DNA of 64,000 bases, taken from positions 5,828,001 to 5,892,000 of the forward strand of contig NC_021499.1 of NCBI RefSeq assembly GCF_000412695.1. The letters run 5' to 3'. Source of the DNA: Pseudomonas resinovorans NBRC 106553. GTDB taxonomy: Bacteria > Pseudomonadota > Gammaproteobacteria > Pseudomonadales > Pseudomonadaceae. The translations under genes were made by a program, and so were the position numbers. This document shows positions 10,649 to 23,698 of this stretch, piece by piece. Below the pieces are notes generated by a model. It made no database searches. It was not told the DNA's origin and saw only the letters and a list, made by a program, of their open reading frames with translations. Positions within the stretch are counted from its first letter, which is position 1. The number at the start of each line of letters is the position of its first letter.

Positions 10649-10676
10649 AAAAGGCACGGCGAGTGCCGTGCCTTTT
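10649..10676 (-). terminator. Rho-independent terminator downstream of gltBD
   Basis: A perfect 12-bp stem AAAAGGCACGGC with a GAGT loop ends in TTTT on either strand. It stands between gltD and hemE, both minus strand, and should end the gltBD transcript. Confidence 0.7.
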
Positions 10677-10714
10677 ATCCATCGCGACCATTTGCCGCGT
10701 CGCGAGCCCCGAAA

Positions 10715-10762
10715 CGATGGGTATCGCTACGCTCGACGGAACGCCGCCCGACCCATCCTACA
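10715..10762. repeat. Dispersed palindromic repeat (GATGGGTATCGC ... ACCCATCCTAC)
   Basis: The element begins CGATGGGTATCGCTACGCTC and ends GACCCATCCTAC. Read on the other strand it is GTAGGATGGGTC...GCGATACCCATC, matching the arrangement at about 58691-58744. It lies just beyond the gltD stop codon. It looks like a small intergenic repeat family of this genome. Confidence 0.5.
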
Positions 10763-10774
10763 GAGACACCGGTA

Positions 10775-12229
<1,455 letters not shown>

Positions 12230-15200
12230 TTATTGCGGGTTGGCACGGGTGCTGGAGAGCAGCGAGGCGAGGCTCGCGGCCTTCGGCTTGACCAGCCAGA
12301 ACTTGCGCAGGTAATCGTCCAGGTTTTCCAGCAGGTGGGCACCCCAGTCGCTGGCGGTTTCCTTGACGTATTCCACCAGCACGCTGTGCAGGTGGCTACG
12401 GTAGGCCTCCATGGACTCGTTGCTGATGCGCTGGATTTCCACCAGTTCGTGGTTGACCCGGTCGACGAAGCTGTTGTCCTGGTCGAGCACGTAGGCGAAG
12501 CCGCCGGTCATGCCGGAACCGAAGTTGTAGCCGGTCTTGCCGAGCACGCAGACGAAACCGCCGGTCATGTATTCGCAGCAGTGGTCGCCAGTGCCTTCCA
12601 CCACGGTGTGGGCGCCGGAGTTACGCACCGCGAAGCGCTCGCCCGCGGTACCCGCGGCGAACAGCTTGCCGCCGGTGGCGCCGTAGAGGCAGGTGTTGCC
12701 GACGATGGCCGACTCCTGGCTCTTGAACGGGCTGCCCTTGGGCGGGGTGATCACCACCTTGCCGCCGGTCATGCCCTTGCCCACGTAGTCGTTGGCGTCG
12801 CCTTCCAGGTACAGGTTCAGGCCGCCGGCGTTCCACACGCCGAAGCTCTGACCGGCGGTGCCGCGGAAGCGGAAGGTCACCGGTTTGTCCTTCATGCCCT
12901 GGTTGCCATGGCGACGGGCGATCTCGCCGGAGATCCGCGCGCCGATGGAACGGTCGCAGTTGCAGATATCCAGGTCGTAGACGCCGCCGGTCTTGCCTTC
13001 GACGGCAGCCTTGGCGATGTCCCACATCTTCTCGGCCAGCAGGCCCGGGTCGAAGGGCGGGTTCTTCTCGACTTCGCAGAACTGCGGCTTGTCGGCCGGC
13101 ACGTGCGCGCTGCCGAGCAGCGGGCTGAGGTCCAGGTGGCCCTGTTTCTCGGTGTCGCCGGGGAGCATTTCCAGCAGGTCGGTACGGCCGATCAGTTCGC
13201 TCAGGCTACGTACACCCAGCTTGGCCAGCCACTCACGGGTTTCTTCGGCGATGTAGGTGAAGAAGTTCATCACCATTTCGACGGTGCCGATGAAGTGGTC
13301 CTTGCGCAGCTTGTCGTTCTGGGTGGCGACGCCGGTGGCGCAGTTGTTCAGGTGGCAGATGCGCAGGTACTTGCAGCCCAGGGCGATCATCGGCGCGGTG
13401 CCGAAGCCGAAGCTTTCGGCGCCGAGGATGGCCGCCTTGATCACGTCGAGGCCGGTTTTCAGGCCGCCGTCGGTCTGCACCCGTACCTTGCCGCGCAGGT
13501 CGTTGCCGCGCAGGGTCTGGTGGGTTTCCGCCAGGCCCAGTTCCCACGGGCTGCCGGCGTACTTGATGGAGGTCAGCGGCGATGCGCCGGTACCGCCGTC
13601 GTAGCCGGAGATGGTGATCAGGTCGGCGTAGGCCTTGGCCACGCCGGCGGCGATGGTGCCCACGCCGGCCTCTGCCACGAGCTTCACCGAGACCAGGGCC
13701 TGCGGGTTGACCTGCTTGAGGTCATAGATCAGCTGCGCCAGGTCTTCGATGGAGTAGATGTCGTGGTGCGGCGGCGGCGAGATCAGGGTCACACCGGGTA
13801 CCGCGTAGCGCAGGCGGGCGATCAGGCCGTTGACCTTGCCGCCGGGCAGCTGGCCGCCCTCGCCGGGCTTGGCGCCCTGGGCCACCTTGATCTGCAGCAC
13901 TTCGGCGTTGACCAGGTACTCGGGGGTGACGCCGAAGCGGCCGGTGGCCACCTGCTTGATCTTGGAGCTCTTGACCGTGCCGTAGCGCGCCGGGTCTTCA
14001 CCGCCCTCACCGGAGTTGGAGCGGCCGCCCAGGCGGTTCATGGCCTCGGCCAGGGCCTCGTGGGCCTCCGGCGAGAGCGCGCCCAGGGAGATGCCCGCGG
14101 CGTCGAAGCGCTTGAAGATGGATTCCAGCGGTTCGATCTCGTCGAGGGACAGCGGCTGGTCGGCCACCTTCACCTTGAGCAGGTCGCGCAGCATCGATAC
14201 CGGACGGTTGTCCACCAGCGCGGTGTATTCCTTGAACTTCTCGTAGTCGCCCTGCTGCACGGCGGCCTGCAGGGTGTTGACCACGTCCGGGTTGTAGGCG
14301 TGGTACTCGCCGCCGTAGACGAACTTCAGCAGGCCACCCTGCTGGATCGCCTTGCGGTTGTTCCAGGCTTCATTGGCCAGCAGCTTCTGCTCGGACTCGA
14401 TGTCGACGAAGCGCGCGCCCTTGATGCGGCTGGCGACGCCACGGAAGCTCAGATCCACCACTTCCTCGGACAGGCCGATGGCCTCGAACAGCTGCGCACC
14501 GCGGTAGGACGCGATGGTGGAGATGCCCATCTTCGAGAGGATCTTCAGCAGGCCCTTGGAGATGCCCTTGCGGTAGTGCTTGAAGACTTCGTAGAGGTCG
14601 CCCAGCACTTCGCCGGTGCGGATCAGGTCGGCCAGTACCTCGTAGGCGAGGAAGGGGTACACGGCGGAGGCGCCGAAGCCCACCAGCACGGCGAAGTGGT
14701 GCGGGTCACGGGCGGTGGCGGTCTCGACCAGGATATTGCAGTCGCAACGCAGGCCCTTCTCCACCAGGCGGTGGTGCACGGCGCCAACGGCCAGGGAGGC
14801 GTGGGCCGGCAGCTTGCCGGGAGCGATGTGGCGGTCGGTCAGGACCAGCAGCACCTTGCCGGCGCGCACTGCTTCCTCGGCCTGGTCGGCCATGTTGCGC
14901 ACGGCCGCTTCGAGGCCGAGGCTCTCGTCGTAGTTGAGGTCGATGATCTGGCGCTCGAAGCCCGGGCGATCCAGGCTCATCAGCGCACTCCACTTGGCGG
15001 GAGAGATCACCGGGCTGCTGAGGATCACGCGGGTGGCGTGGTCCGGCGACTCGCTGAAGATGTTGCGCTCGGCGCCCAGGCAGATTTCCAGGGACATCAC
15101 GATGGCTTCGCGCAGCGGGTCGATCGGCGGGTTGGTCACCTGCGCGAACTGCTGGCGGAAGTAGTCGAAGGGCGAACGCACGCGTTGGGAAAGCACGGCC

Positions 15201-16675
15201 ATGGGGGTGTCGTCACCCATGGAGCCCACCGCTTCCTGGCCCTGTTCGGCCAGCGGGCGCAGTACCTGGTCACGCTCCTCGAAGGTGACCTGGAACATCT
15301 TCATGTACTGCTTGAGCTGGTCGCTGTCGTAGCTGGCCACGCCGTGGTCGTCATCCAGCTTGGCCTGGATGCGCACGGCGCTCTGGCGCAGCCACTGCTT
15401 GTAGGGATGACGCGACTTCAGGCGGCTGTCGATGTCCCCGGTGTTGAGGATCTGGCCGGTCTCGGTGTCCACCGCGAGGATCTGGCCCGGGCCGACGCGA
15501 CCCTTGGCAAGCACCTCTTCGGGCTTGTAGTCCCACACGCCGATTTCCGAGGCGAGGGTGATGTAGCCGTTCTTGGTGGTGACCCAGCGGGCCGGGCGCA
15601 GGCCATTGCGGTCGAGCAGGCAGACAGCGTAGCGGCCGTCGGTCAGCACGACGCCGGCGGGGCCGTCCCAGGGCTCCATGTGCATGGAGTTGTATTCGTA
15701 GAAGGCGCGCAGGTCGGCATCCATGGTTTCCATGTTCTGCCAGGCCGGCGGGATGATCATGCGCACGCCGCGGAACAGGTCGATGCCGCCGGTGACCATC
15801 AGTTCCAGCATGTTGTCCATGCTGGAGGAGTCGGAACCCACACGGTTGACCAGCGGGCCCAGCTCGTCGATGTCGGGCAGTTGCTCGTTGGCGAACTTGG
15901 TGCGACGGGCCACGGCCCAGTTGCGGTTGCCAGTGATGGTGTTGATCTCGCCGTTGTGGGCGAGGAAGCGGAAGGGCTGCGCCAGCGGCCACTTCGGCAG
16001 GGTGTTGGTGGAGAAGCGCTGGTGGAAGACGCAGATGGCGGTCTGCAGGCGTTCGTCACCCAGGTCCGGGTAGAACTGCTGCAGGTCGGCCGGCATCATC
16101 AGGCCTTTGTAGATGATGGTCTTGTTCGAGAAGCTGCAGATGTAGTGGTCGGCGTCCGCGGCGTTGGCCACGGAGGAGCGACGACGGGCGCTGAACAGCT
16201 TGACCGCCATCTCCTGGTCGGACAGACCGGCACCACCGATGAACACCTGCTCGATCTGCGGCAGGCGCTCCAGGGCCAGGCGGCCGAGGACGCTGGTGTC
16301 CACCGGGACCTTGCGCCAGCCGACCAGCTGCAGGCCGGCGCGCTCGATCTCGCGGTTCATGTTCTCGCGGGCGGCTTCGGCGCGCACCGGATCCTGGTTG
16401 AAGAAGACCATGCCGACTGCGTACTGGTCGGGCAGGTCGACGCCGAAGGTTTCCTTGGCGATGGCGCGCAGGAAAAGGTCGGGCTTCTGGATCAACAGAC
16501 CACAACCGTCGCCGGTCTTGCCGTCGGCGTTGATGCCGCCACGGTGGGTCATGCAGGTCAGGGCTTCGATAGCGGTATTCAAGAGATGGTGGCTGGCTTC
16601 GCCCTGCATATGGGCGATCAAGCCGAAACCGCAGTTATCCTTGAATTCATCAGGATGGTACAGACCTGCTTTCAT
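12230..16675 (-). CDS. gltB: Glutamate synthase large (alpha) subunit
   Basis: 1,481 residues, the usual length. The N-terminal glutamine amidotransferase nucleophile is Cys15 in DNCGFGL, so a 14-residue propeptide should be removed. The central FMN-binding synthase domain has the 3Fe-4S pattern C-x5-C-x4-C ([12 protein letters not shown], near nt 13337-13375). The C-terminal GXGXG beta-helix domain contains many GGxV/GxT repeats. It makes glutamate from glutamine and 2-oxoglutarate in ammonia assimilation with GltD. A possible promoter lies at 16789-16817. Confidence 0.97.
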   Translation of the reverse strand: MKAGLYHPDEFKDNCGFGLIAHMQGEASHHLLNTAIEALTCMTHRGGINADGKTGDGCGLLIQKPDLFLRAIAKETFGVDLPDQYAVGMVFFNQDPVRAEAARENMNREIERAGLQLVGWRKVPVDTSVLGRLALERLPQIEQVFIGGAGLSDQEMAVKLFSARRRSSVANAADADHYICSFSNKTIIYKGLMMPADLQQFYPDLGDERLQTAICVFHQRFSTNTLPKWPLAQPFRFLAHNGEINTITGNRNWAVARRTKFANEQLPDIDELGPLVNRVGSDSSSMDNMLELMVTGGIDLFRGVRMIIPPAWQNMETMDADLRAFYEYNSMHMEPWDGPAGVVLTDGRYAVCLLDRNGLRPARWVTTKNGYITLASEIGVWDYKPEEVLAKGRVGPGQILAVDTETGQILNTGDIDSRLKSRHPYKQWLRQSAVRIQAKLDDDHGVASYDSDQLKQYMKMFQVTFEERDQVLRPLAEQGQEAVGSMGDDTPMAVLSQRVRSPFDYFRQQFAQVTNPPIDPLREAIVMSLEICLGAERNIFSESPDHATRVILSSPVISPAKWSALMSLDRPGFERQIIDLNYDESLGLEAAVRNMADQAEEAVRAGKVLLVLTDRHIAPGKLPAHASLAVGAVHHRLVEKGLRCDCNILVETATARDPHHFAVLVGFGASAVYPFLAYEVLADLIRTGEVLGDLYEVFKHYRKGISKGLLKILSKMGISTIASYRGAQLFEAIGLSEEVVDLSFRGVASRIKGARFVDIESEQKLLANEAWNNRKAIQQGGLLKFVYGGEYHAYNPDVVNTLQAAVQQGDYEKFKEYTALVDNRPVSMLRDLLKVKVADQPLSLDEIEPLESIFKRFDAAGISLGALSPEAHEALAEAMNRLGGRSNSGEGGEDPARYGTVKSSKIKQVATGRFGVTPEYLVNAEVLQIKVAQGAKPGEGGQLPGGKVNGLIARLRYAVPGVTLISPPPHHDIYSIEDLAQLIYDLKQVNPQALVSVKLVAEAGVGTIAAGVAKAYADLITISGYDGGTGASPLTSIKYAGSPWELGLAETHQTLRGNDLRGKVRVQTDGGLKTGLDVIKAAILGAESFGFGTAPMIALGCKYLRICHLNNCATGVATQNDKLRKDHFIGTVEMVMNFFTYIAEETREWLAKLGVRSLSELIGRTDLLEMLPGDTEKQGHLDLSPLLGSAHVPADKPQFCEVEKNPPFDPGLLAEKMWDIAKAAVEGKTGGVYDLDICNCDRSIGARISGEIARRHGNQGMKDKPVTFRFRGTAGQSFGVWNAGGLNLYLEGDANDYVGKGMTGGKVVITPPKGSPFKSQESAIVGNTCLYGATGGKLFAAGTAGERFAVRNSGAHTVVEGTGDHCCEYMTGGFVCVLGKTGYNFGSGMTGGFAYVLDQDNSFVDRVNHELVEIQRISNESMEAYRSHLHSVLVEYVKETASDWGAHLLENLDDYLRKFWLVKPKAASLASLLSSTRANPQ

Positions 16676-17058
16676 AGGGGAACTCTCACCAGGGTTGCCT
16701 TTGAAAAAGGCAGAATTGCTTTGTAATTCAACTCCTTACCATACGCGCCGGACTTGCTGCCAGCTTTTGCGTAGGGCAAAGGGAGGTCATTGTACATAGG
16801 CCCTTGGTCGACCACAAATCTTCAGGGCCAACTTGTGAAAGTCGATGTCGCAAAAATGAATGAATGAACCGGGAGGTCGTGCTAGCGACCACCCAGTCAA
16901 AAGGCGGGGGATCAGGCTCGCGGGAAACGAGGCCTGTAGAAGCGTCGCCCTGCGAAGGTCAGGCAGGGCGGGATCGGCCGAAGAAGCGCAGTTTACAAGC
17001 CGTAAACGCGCATTCTAAGGCCGATTCCGACGCAGGATCACCGATCCTCGGGCCGAGC
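16676..17058. other. 383-bp intergenic region upstream of gltB
   Basis: The gap holds the putative gltB promoter (16789-16817) and, nearer the AAA-SPOR gene, several small dyads: GCCCTGC/GCAGGGC at 16947-16969, GTTTAC-AAGCC-GTAAAC at 16991-17007 and GGATC-ACC-GATCC at 17035-17047. The latter two are perfect short inverted repeats that could be the transcript end of the aroKB-SPOR genes or operators. No convincing coding frame and no recognisable RNA gene was seen. Confidence 0.5.
16789..16817 (-). promoter_or_regulatory. Putative sigma70 promoter of gltBD
   Basis: Read on the minus strand: -35 TTGTGG (16812-16817), a 17-bp spacer and -10 TACAAT (16789-16794). The predicted transcript start would leave a leader of roughly 105 nt before the gltB ATG. 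The -35 is only a partial match. Confidence 0.45.
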
Positions 17059-18699
17059 CTAGCGAGCCATTTCCTGCTGGATGCTGGCAAAGGTCTTGGG
17101 CCAGGGTTTACCAGCCTGGACCTTGGCGGGCAAGGCCTTGATGGCGGCCTGGGCGGCCGTCCGGCTAGGGAAGCTGCCGTAGGTCACGACATAGAGCGGC
17201 TTGCCCTGGTGCTGCTTCTTGAAGTAGCGGTACTGGCCGCCATTCTGCTGCACGAACGCCTGGGCGCTGCTCTCCGAACTGGTGCCGAGTACCTGCAAGG
17301 CATAGTGGCTACCGCTCTGGCTGCCATACCAGCCACCACCGCTCGCGGTTTTCACGGGGGCCGGCGCGGGTTTCTCGGCTGGCTTGGCCGCAGCCTGGGT
17401 CGGCTTGGGTGCCGGAGTCGGCGCCACAGCCGGCGCTGGCGCCGGTGCGGCCGGCTTCGGTGCTACGGCCGGGGCGGCGGGGGCAGCCGCGAGGGGCTGT
17501 ACCGGCTGCGCAAGCGGTTGCGGCGACGCGATGGGCTGCACTGGAGCAGTGGCCGCCGGTCCTGCCGGAACGCCTTGCGGCGGGGCAATGCTGGTGACGG
17601 TGGGCGGCACGCTGGCAGCCCCTTCGGGCGCCGGACCTTCATCGGTGTCGCCTTGACCAGCTGCCTGGGCCAGGGGCTCACGGATCACCGGCTGAGCCTC
17701 GCCCACCAGAGGCAACGGCAGCGGCTGCGAGGAACCGGCGAACTCCACGGCCGGCGAGCCGGAATCGCCTTCGGCAGCGGGCTGTCCGGCAGGCGCCTGG
17801 TCCAGTGGCAGCTGCGCACTGGTCGGCGCGGTCTCGGCAGTACCGTCGTTACGGCCCTGCATCATCCAGGCGGCAATCACGCCCACACCGACCACGGCCA
17901 GTGCCAGCAGATGTTTCTTCGGCAGGCTGAAGCCGGCAGTGGATTTGCGCGAGGCACCGCGCTGGGCGAGCATCGTCTCGATCAGCAGGTCGCGCGCCAC
18001 CTGGTTGATCGAACCGGGCCAACCACCGGACTGCAGGTGGACGTCTTCCACCTGCTCATCGCTCAGCAACTCGATGCCACGCCCGGCACCCTCCAGGCGC
18101 TGGGCGAGGTATTCACGGGTCTCGTCCTGGGTATAGGGCTGCAGCTCGATGACGTGGAAGCGCTCCTCGCCCTCGACCAGTGCCTCCAGACGCGCCAGCA
18201 GGGCATCCTCTCCGAACAGGAAGACATGGGTGCGCGCCTCCACATTGCCTTCGGCCAGGGCCAGCAGATGCTCGAGGGATACGTCGTCCAGCTCCTCGGC
18301 GTCATCCACCAGGAGATACACCTCCTGGCCGGTCAGCGCCAATTGGGCGATCTGGGCAAGGATGGAACGAAGATCGGCCTGGGCGACGTTCAGCCCCTGG
18401 GCGACCTGCCGCAGCAGGCCGCCGGCTTCGGCGGAGTTGCGCGCCGAGATCACCAGGCTCTGTACCGCCTGCTTGTTGGTGCTGGCCACCAGGGCCTGGC
18501 GCAGCAGGGTCTTGCCACTGCCGTGGGGACCACTCACCACCAGCATCAGCTGGCTGTATCGCGCCAGGTGATGCAGCTGACCGAGCACCGGCTTGCGCTG
18601 GGCGGGGAAGAATTTGAAGCCAGGCACCCGCGCCGCGAACGGGTCATGGGTGAACTGGTAATGACCGAGGTAGGCCTCGTCGGCGTGCAGGCTGCTCAT
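17059..18699 (-). CDS. DamX-like AAA ATPase with C-terminal SPOR domain
   Basis: 546 residues. The N-terminal 260 residues form an ExeA-type AAA domain with Walker A GPHGSGKT (57-64) and Walker B LLVDDAEELDD near 130. One membrane helix (LLALAVVGVGVIAAWMM, about 268-284) is followed by a long Pro/Ala-rich linker and a SPOR peptidoglycan-binding domain over the last 80 residues. The SPOR domain should bind denuded glycan at division sites, so a role in septation or envelope assembly, as for DamX, is inferred. It starts 9 bp after aroB. The same gene stands here in P. aeruginosa. Confidence 0.85.
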   Translation of the reverse strand: MSSLHADEAYLGHYQFTHDPFAARVPGFKFFPAQRKPVLGQLHHLARYSQLMLVVSGPHGSGKTLLRQALVASTNKQAVQSLVISARNSAEAGGLLRQVAQGLNVAQADLRSILAQIAQLALTGQEVYLLVDDAEELDDVSLEHLLALAEGNVEARTHVFLFGEDALLARLEALVEGEERFHVIELQPYTQDETREYLAQRLEGAGRGIELLSDEQVEDVHLQSGGWPGSINQVARDLLIETMLAQRGASRKSTAGFSLPKKHLLALAVVGVGVIAAWMMQGRNDGTAETAPTSAQLPLDQAPAGQPAAEGDSGSPAVEFAGSSQPLPLPLVGEAQPVIREPLAQAAGQGDTDEGPAPEGAASVPPTVTSIAPPQGVPAGPAATAPVQPIASPQPLAQPVQPLAAAPAAPAVAPKPAAPAPAPAVAPTPAPKPTQAAAKPAEKPAPAPVKTASGGGWYGSQSGSHYALQVLGTSSESSAQAFVQQNGGQYRYFKKQHQGKPLYVVTYGSFPSRTAAQAAIKALPAKVQAGKPWPKTFASIQQEMAR

Positions 18700-18708
18700 G
18701 GGAATCCT

Positions 18709-19812
18709 TTACTCTCCAAGCTGGTCGGCCAGGGCGCGGTAGTCTGCGGCCAAGGTGGCCTGCAGCACATCGCGCGGATATTCGGCGGTCACGACGGCTT
18801 CGCCAATCCGGTGCAGCAGCACCAGGCGCAATTGGCCATCGAGCACCTTCTTGTCTACGGCCATGTGCTGGAGGAAATGTTCCGGCGTCATGTCCGCTGG
18901 GGGTACGACTGGCAAGCCGGCGTTGCGCAGCAGGCGAATCGCCGCGTCGCGTTCGTCGGTGGAAATCCGGCCCAGGCGGCAGGACATTTCCAGGGCCATC
19001 ACGGTACCCGCCGATACCGCCTCGCCATGCAACCAGACACCGTAGCCCATCTGGGTTTCGATGGCATGGCCAAAGGTATGGCCCAGGTTGAGGATGGCGC
19101 GCAGCCCGGACTCGCGCTCGTCCACGCCAACCACTCGGGCCTTGGCCGCGCAGGAGCGCTCGATGGCCTCGGTCAGGGCGCTGGCGTCGAGACTGCGCAA
19201 CGCCGGCATCTTCTCGGCCAGCCAGGGCAGGAAGGGCTCGTCGCAGATCAGGCCGTACTTGATGACCTCGGCCAGGCCGGCGGACAGTTCGCGCGCAGGC
19301 AACGTGCGCAGGCTGTCGGTGTCGATGATCACCGCCTTGGGCTGGTAGAAGGCACCGACCATGTTCTTGCCCAGGGGATGGTTGATCCCGGTCTTGCCGC
19401 CGACCGAAGAGTCCACCTGGGACAACAGGGTGGTGGGCACCTGGATGAAATCCACCCCGCGCTGGTAGCAGGCCGCCGCGAAACCGGCCATGTCGCCGAT
19501 CACGCCGCCGCCGAGGGCGATGACGGTGGTACGGCGATCGTGCCGTGCACCCAGCAGGGCGTCGAAGATCAGCTGCAGGGTTTCCCAGTTCTTGTGGGCC
19601 TCGCCATCCGGGAGTATCACCGGCAATACCGAGTAGCCCTGCAGGGTCTGGGTCAGCTTCTCGAGATAAAGGGGTGCGACGGTCTCGTTGGTGACAATGG
19701 CCACCTGCCGACCGGCGATGTGCGGCGTGAAGAGCTCCGCCCGCGACAGCAGGTCGGAACCTATATGGATGGGATAGCTACGCTCGCCAAGATCGACCTG
19801 AAGTGTCCGCAT
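18709..19812 (-). CDS. aroB: 3-dehydroquinate synthase
   Basis: 367 residues of the sugar-phosphate cyclase family. The NAD-binding [15 protein letters not shown] and [20 protein letters not shown] segments with catalytic lysines, and the metal-binding His in [10 protein letters not shown], are all present. It turns DAHP into 3-dehydroquinate, step two of the shikimate pathway. It lies 51 bp after aroK, and the AAA-SPOR gene follows 9 bp later, so these genes are likely co-transcribed, perhaps with the pil genes upstream. Confidence 0.97.
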   Translation of the reverse strand: MRTLQVDLGERSYPIHIGSDLLSRAELFTPHIAGRQVAIVTNETVAPLYLEKLTQTLQGYSVLPVILPDGEAHKNWETLQLIFDALLGARHDRRTTVIALGGGVIGDMAGFAAACYQRGVDFIQVPTTLLSQVDSSVGGKTGINHPLGKNMVGAFYQPKAVIIDTDSLRTLPARELSAGLAEVIKYGLICDEPFLPWLAEKMPALRSLDASALTEAIERSCAAKARVVGVDERESGLRAILNLGHTFGHAIETQMGYGVWLHGEAVSAGTVMALEMSCRLGRISTDERDAAIRLLRNAGLPVVPPADMTPEHFLQHMAVDKKVLDGQLRLVLLHRIGEAVVTAEYPRDVLQATLAADYRALADQLGE

Positions 19813-19863
19813 GGGGCCCCCGACTTAAAAAGGGCTAAAGGATAGCGCAGTTCCGCCCGCGCT

Positions 19864-20382
19864 TTAACGGGGCGGCAGCGCTTGCAGGCGCGCCAATATT
19901 TCTTGCACCACCAGGCGCGGCGGCCGCTCGTCGGTTTCGATGATGATGTCAGCGATCTCGCGGTAGAGCGGATCGCGAATCGCCATCAGGTCGCGCAACA
20001 CTTTTCCGGGGTCGGCCGAACGCAGCAACGGCCGATTTCGGTCCCGGGAAGTCCGTTCGATCTGCTGCTCCACGGAGGTATGCAGATACACGACCCGACC
20101 ACCGCAACGCAGGGCCTGGCGATTGGCCGGACGCAGGACCGCGCCGCCACCAGTCGCCAGGACAACGCCATCGTGCTCGCAGAGCTCTTCGATCATCGCC
20201 TGTTCGCGATCACGAAAACCCTGTTCGCCTTCGACGTCGAATATCCATGGGATATCCGCCCCGGTACGTTGTTCGATTTCCTTATCGGAGTCCTTGAAGG
20301 GAAGACGCAGTTCTTTGGCAAGCAAACGCCCGATGGTGCTTTTTCCTGCCCCCATCGGGCCGATCAGAATCAAATTTCGCAC
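19864..20382 (-). CDS. aroK: Shikimate kinase
   Basis: 172 residues, with the P-loop [11 protein letters not shown] near residue 8, the shikimate-binding DSDKEIE segment and the GGGAV motif near 80. It phosphorylates shikimate with ATP in aromatic amino acid synthesis. The gene starts 5 bp after pilQ ends, which points to co-transcription with the pilus operon, an arrangement conserved in Pseudomonas. Confidence 0.97.
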   Translation of the reverse strand: MRNLILIGPMGAGKSTIGRLLAKELRLPFKDSDKEIEQRTGADIPWIFDVEGEQGFRDREQAMIEELCEHDGVVLATGGGAVLRPANRQALRCGGRVVYLHTSVEQQIERTSRDRNRPLLRSADPGKVLRDLMAIRDPLYREIADIIIETDERPPRLVVQEILARLQALPPR

Positions 20383-20387
20383 CGATA

Positions 20388-22526
20388 TCAGCGACTCACC
20401 GCAATAGCCTGGTTGTTCATGATGCGGGGAGTGAGGAATACCAGGAGCTCAGACTTCTTGTCCTGAACCACGTCGCGACGGAACATGCGGCCGAGGAAGG
20501 GCAGGTCGCCGAGGAAGGGCACCTTGTCCACCGCCTTGGTTTGGGTGTTGGAGAATACCCCACCTATGACAATGGTTTCACCATCGTTCACCAGTACCTT
20601 GGCGTTGACCTCGTTTTTATTGATCGGCGGTACACCGTTTAGCGCGTTGGCGAAGTCCGGCGCGTCCTTGGTGACCTTCACTTCCATGATGATGCGGTTG
20701 TCCGGCGTGATCTGCGGCGTCACTTCCAGGGACAGCGCCGCTTCCTTGAAGGAGGTGCTGGTGGCGCCGCTGGAGCTGGCTTCCTGGTAGGGAATCTCGG
20801 CGCCCTTGAGGATCTTCGCGGTTTCCTTGTCCGAGGTGACCACTTTGGGCTGGGAGACGATTTCGCCGTTGCCGGTCTTCTCCATCGCCGACAGTTCGAG
20901 GTCGAGGATGGTGTTGTCGGTGATGAAGCCAATGCCGATGCTCGAGGTGGCGCCGGAAGCGCCCAGGTCGACGAAGGGTGCGTCGGCGAGGTTGACGTTG
21001 CCAGATTGCCCCGCGCCCGGACGACCGTTGCCGCCACCGCCGACGACGAAGTTGTTGTCGCCGATGCTGGCGCCGCGCCAGCGCACGCCGAGGGACTTGT
21101 CGTAGTCGACGTTGGCTTCGACGATGCGCGCCTCGATCATCACCTGGCGTACCGGGATGTCCAGCTGGGTGACGATACGACGCAGCTCATCCAGCTTTTC
21201 CTGGGTCTGGTAGGCGATGATGCTGTTGGTACGATCGTCCACCGTGATGGAACCGCGCTCGTCAGTGCCGGCCGCACTCGGATCACCACTGGTGACCGAC
21301 TGGAACAGCTTGGCGATGTCCGCCGCCTTGGCGTAGTTCACCTGGATCAGCTCGCGACGCAGGGGCGCCAGCTCGGCGATCTGCCGTTGCGACTCCAGCT
21401 CCTGACGTTCGCGCGCAGCGATCTCGTCCGCCGGCGCAACCAGCAGCACGTTGCCGATCTTGCGCTTGTCCAGGCCCTTGGTCTTGAGCACCAGGTCCAG
21501 CGCCTGATCCCAGGGCACGTTCTGCAGGCGCAGGGTGATGTTGCCCTGCACGGTGTCCGACGCCACCAGGTTGAGGTCAGTGAAGTCGGCGATCAGCTGC
21601 AGCACCGAACGTACGTCGATGTCCTGGAAGTTCAGCGACAGCTTCTCGCCGGAGTAGGCGAAACGCTCGATCTTGCGCTTCTCGACGTCATCCTGGCTCA
21701 GCGGCTTGATGCTGACGGTCAGCTTGTTGTCGGTCTGATAGGCCAGGTAGTCGTAGAAGCCGGTGGGCTCGATGCTGATGCTGGAATTGCTACCCGAGCC
21801 CGACGCACTGACGAACTGCACCGGGGTGGCGAAATCCTTCACATCCAGGCGTACGCGCAGGGGCTCCGGCAACTGGGTCTTGGCGAAGTCCAGGCGGATC
21901 TTGCCGCCTTGCTCCTGGATATCCGGACTGACGCTGGGATCGGAGAGGGTAATGACCACATTGCCCTCGCCCTGCTCACCGCGCTGGAAGTCGATGTTCT
22001 CGATGGCGCGATCAGAACGGCCGTAGTTCTTCACCGGCTGCGATGCGGACAGCGGTGCGGCGACAGGAGCCGGCGCAGCGGCTACGGGGCGCGGGGCAGC
22101 TGCGGATGCACTGTCACCGACCAGCACGTAGAGGTTCTTCCCTTCCACGCGAGTGCTATAGGGCACCAGCGTGGTCAGGTTGATGATCAGGCGGGTGCGA
22201 TCCTTGGCTTCGACCACGGTCACGCTGCGGGCATTGCCCACACCCAGCTCACGGTTCTTGGTACCCAGTTCGCTGGATACACCCGGCAAGTCCAGCGCGA
22301 TACGCGCGGGCTGCTCGATGGTATAGCCGCGAGGAGCGACCACCGGCTCATCGAAGGTCAGCCTGAGTTCAACCTTGTCGCCTGGCAGGGCCGCGACATC
22401 CAGCGCCTGCAGGTTCGCGGCCAGCAGCGCGGGCGACAGCAGGGCGGCCAATAGCGTGATACCGAGGCGCGATAGCGAGCTTTTCATCATCTGGTTCCGT
22501 TGTGCAGACCGGTAGTTATTCTTCAT
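20388..22526 (-). CDS. pilQ: Type IV pilus secretin PilQ
   Basis: Up to 712 residues. Two N-terminal AMIN domains that bind peptidoglycan are followed by the STN/N0 and N1 domains and the C-terminal secretin barrel with [16 protein letters not shown]. It forms the outer-membrane gate for pilus fibres. The long start gives 13 residues ahead of a classic signal peptide beginning MKSSLSRLG; starts at 22490 or 22487 would remove them and fit P. aeruginosa PilQ better. Both starts have weak ribosome sites. It is the last pil gene of pilMNOPQ. Confidence 0.95.
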   Translation of the reverse strand: MKNNYRSAQRNQMMKSSLSRLGITLLAALLSPALLAANLQALDVAALPGDKVELRLTFDEPVVAPRGYTIEQPARIALDLPGVSSELGTKNRELGVGNARSVTVVEAKDRTRLIINLTTLVPYSTRVEGKNLYVLVGDSASAAAPRPVAAAPAPVAAPLSASQPVKNYGRSDRAIENIDFQRGEQGEGNVVITLSDPSVSPDIQEQGGKIRLDFAKTQLPEPLRVRLDVKDFATPVQFVSASGSGSNSSISIEPTGFYDYLAYQTDNKLTVSIKPLSQDDVEKRKIERFAYSGEKLSLNFQDIDVRSVLQLIADFTDLNLVASDTVQGNITLRLQNVPWDQALDLVLKTKGLDKRKIGNVLLVAPADEIAARERQELESQRQIAELAPLRRELIQVNYAKAADIAKLFQSVTSGDPSAAGTDERGSITVDDRTNSIIAYQTQEKLDELRRIVTQLDIPVRQVMIEARIVEANVDYDKSLGVRWRGASIGDNNFVVGGGGNGRPGAGQSGNVNLADAPFVDLGASGATSSIGIGFITDNTILDLELSAMEKTGNGEIVSQPKVVTSDKETAKILKGAEIPYQEASSSGATSTSFKEAALSLEVTPQITPDNRIIMEVKVTKDAPDFANALNGVPPINKNEVNAKVLVNDGETIVIGGVFSNTQTKAVDKVPFLGDLPFLGRMFRRDVVQDKKSELLVFLTPRIMNNQAIAVSR

Positions 22527-22544
22527 CGGTGATCAACCTCGCTC

Positions 22545-23078
22545 TCAAGAGCGCTCCCTGAGCGCGAGACTTCGCGGACGCTCCAGCCATCCGCCCTCCC
22601 CGTCCGGGACTATCTCGACCACATCGACCTTGCCTTCGTCGATCGTGACGATGCGGCCGTGGTTGCGTCCCAGGTAATCGCCCACCTTGACCCGGTGCAC
22701 CCCTCCCGCACCACTGATCAACGCGAAGTTCCCCGTGCCGTTGACCAAGGTGCCCACCATCTGGAAGGACTCGATATTGAACCCTTCGAGGAATTGCTTG
22801 ACCCGGGTTTCATCCGGATGGATGTCCTTGGAACCCTTCTGCTGCTTGGCCAGATCGATCTTGATCGGCGGCTGGAAGGGACTGCGCAACGAGGCGGCGC
22901 TGTAGGTGAAGGCCTCGTAGGGCTGGAATTTCGGCAATGGCTCGATGGAACCCTTGGGGCGGGCACGCACCTCATCCATATAGGCCTGAAGATCGTTGAA
23001 GTCGTTACCGACGCCGCAACCGGACAGGGTTGCGAGCATCAGGACGCAGAGCGCCAGGCGGGCGCGAGGACTACTCAT
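22545..23078 (-). CDS. pilP: Type IV pilus lipoprotein PilP
   Basis: 177 residues, starting with a lipoprotein signal whose lipobox is LSGC with Cys21. The C-terminal beta domain (residues about 90-170, with GTGNFALISG and RVKVGDYLGRNHG) is the homology region that contacts the PilQ N0 domain. PilP connects PilM-PilN-PilO in the inner membrane to the secretin. Its start overlaps the pilO stop by 4 bp. Confidence 0.95.
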   Translation of the reverse strand: MSSPRARLALCVLMLATLSGCGVGNDFNDLQAYMDEVRARPKGSIEPLPKFQPYEAFTYSAASLRSPFQPPIKIDLAKQQKGSKDIHPDETRVKQFLEGFNIESFQMVGTLVNGTGNFALISGAGGVHRVKVGDYLGRNHGRIVTIDEGKVDVVEIVPDGEGGWLERPRSLALRERS

Positions 23079-23698
23079 TTCTGCAGCCCCTTGTCGTTGT
23101 AGCGATAGGTCTTGGCCAGGATCGACATTCTCAGCTTGGAACCGCTGTCGTCAGCAACCGGCTTGATCTCGAAATCATGCAGGGTGACGATTCGCGGCAG
23201 ACTGGCAACGCCACTGACGAAGGTCGCCAGGTCGTGATAGCCACCCACCACGGAGATCTGGATCGGCAACTCGATATAGAACTGCTGGGCGATCTCCGGC
23301 AGCAGCTTGATCTCTTCGAACTCCAGGCCACTGCCCAGGCCGGTACGGGTGATGTCTTCCAGCAGGCCAGGCACCTCGGTGTCGCTGGGCAGTTGGCGCA
23401 GCAACGCGCCGAAGGAAGTTTCCATCTCCTTCATCTGCTCTTTGTACGCCTCGAGGTTGGCGGCCTGGAACGCCTTGGTGGCGAACTGCTGCTTCAGGGT
23501 CGTTTCTTCGGCACGCTTGGAGTTGAGCCGGAGCTCGAGGTCCTTCAGGTGGAAGTTGTAACCGAGCACCAGGACCAGCACGAGCAACAGGATGCAAGTG
23601 ATGATCTTGACCGCCAACGGCCAGGAACCCAGGTTATTGACATCCAGGTCGGCCAGGTCGATCTTGCGCAGGCTTTCGAGGGAGTCGGAGAAACTCAT
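23075..23698 (-). CDS. pilO: Type IV pilus alignment protein PilO
   Basis: 207 residues with one N-terminal membrane helix (about 30-49, IITCILLLVLVLVLGY), a periplasmic coiled coil and a ferredoxin-like domain. PilO pairs with PilN in the inner-membrane alignment complex. Both ends overlap neighbours by 4 bp (ATGA-type with pilN and pilP), a sign of translational coupling. Confidence 0.95.
   Translation of the reverse strand: MSFSDSLESLRKIDLADLDVNNLGSWPLAVKIITCILLLVLVLVLGYNFHLKDLELRLNSKRAEETTLKQQFATKAFQAANLEAYKEQMKEMETSFGALLRQLPSDTEVPGLLEDITRTGLGSGLEFEEIKLLPEIAQQFYIELPIQISVVGGYHDLATFVSGVASLPRIVTLHDFEIKPVADDSGSKLRMSILAKTYRYNDKGLQK

Noticed and set aside
10602..10691. Longer hemE N-terminus starting at 10691
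   Set aside because: The added codons run through a terminator hairpin at 10649-10676 and show no similarity to HemE.
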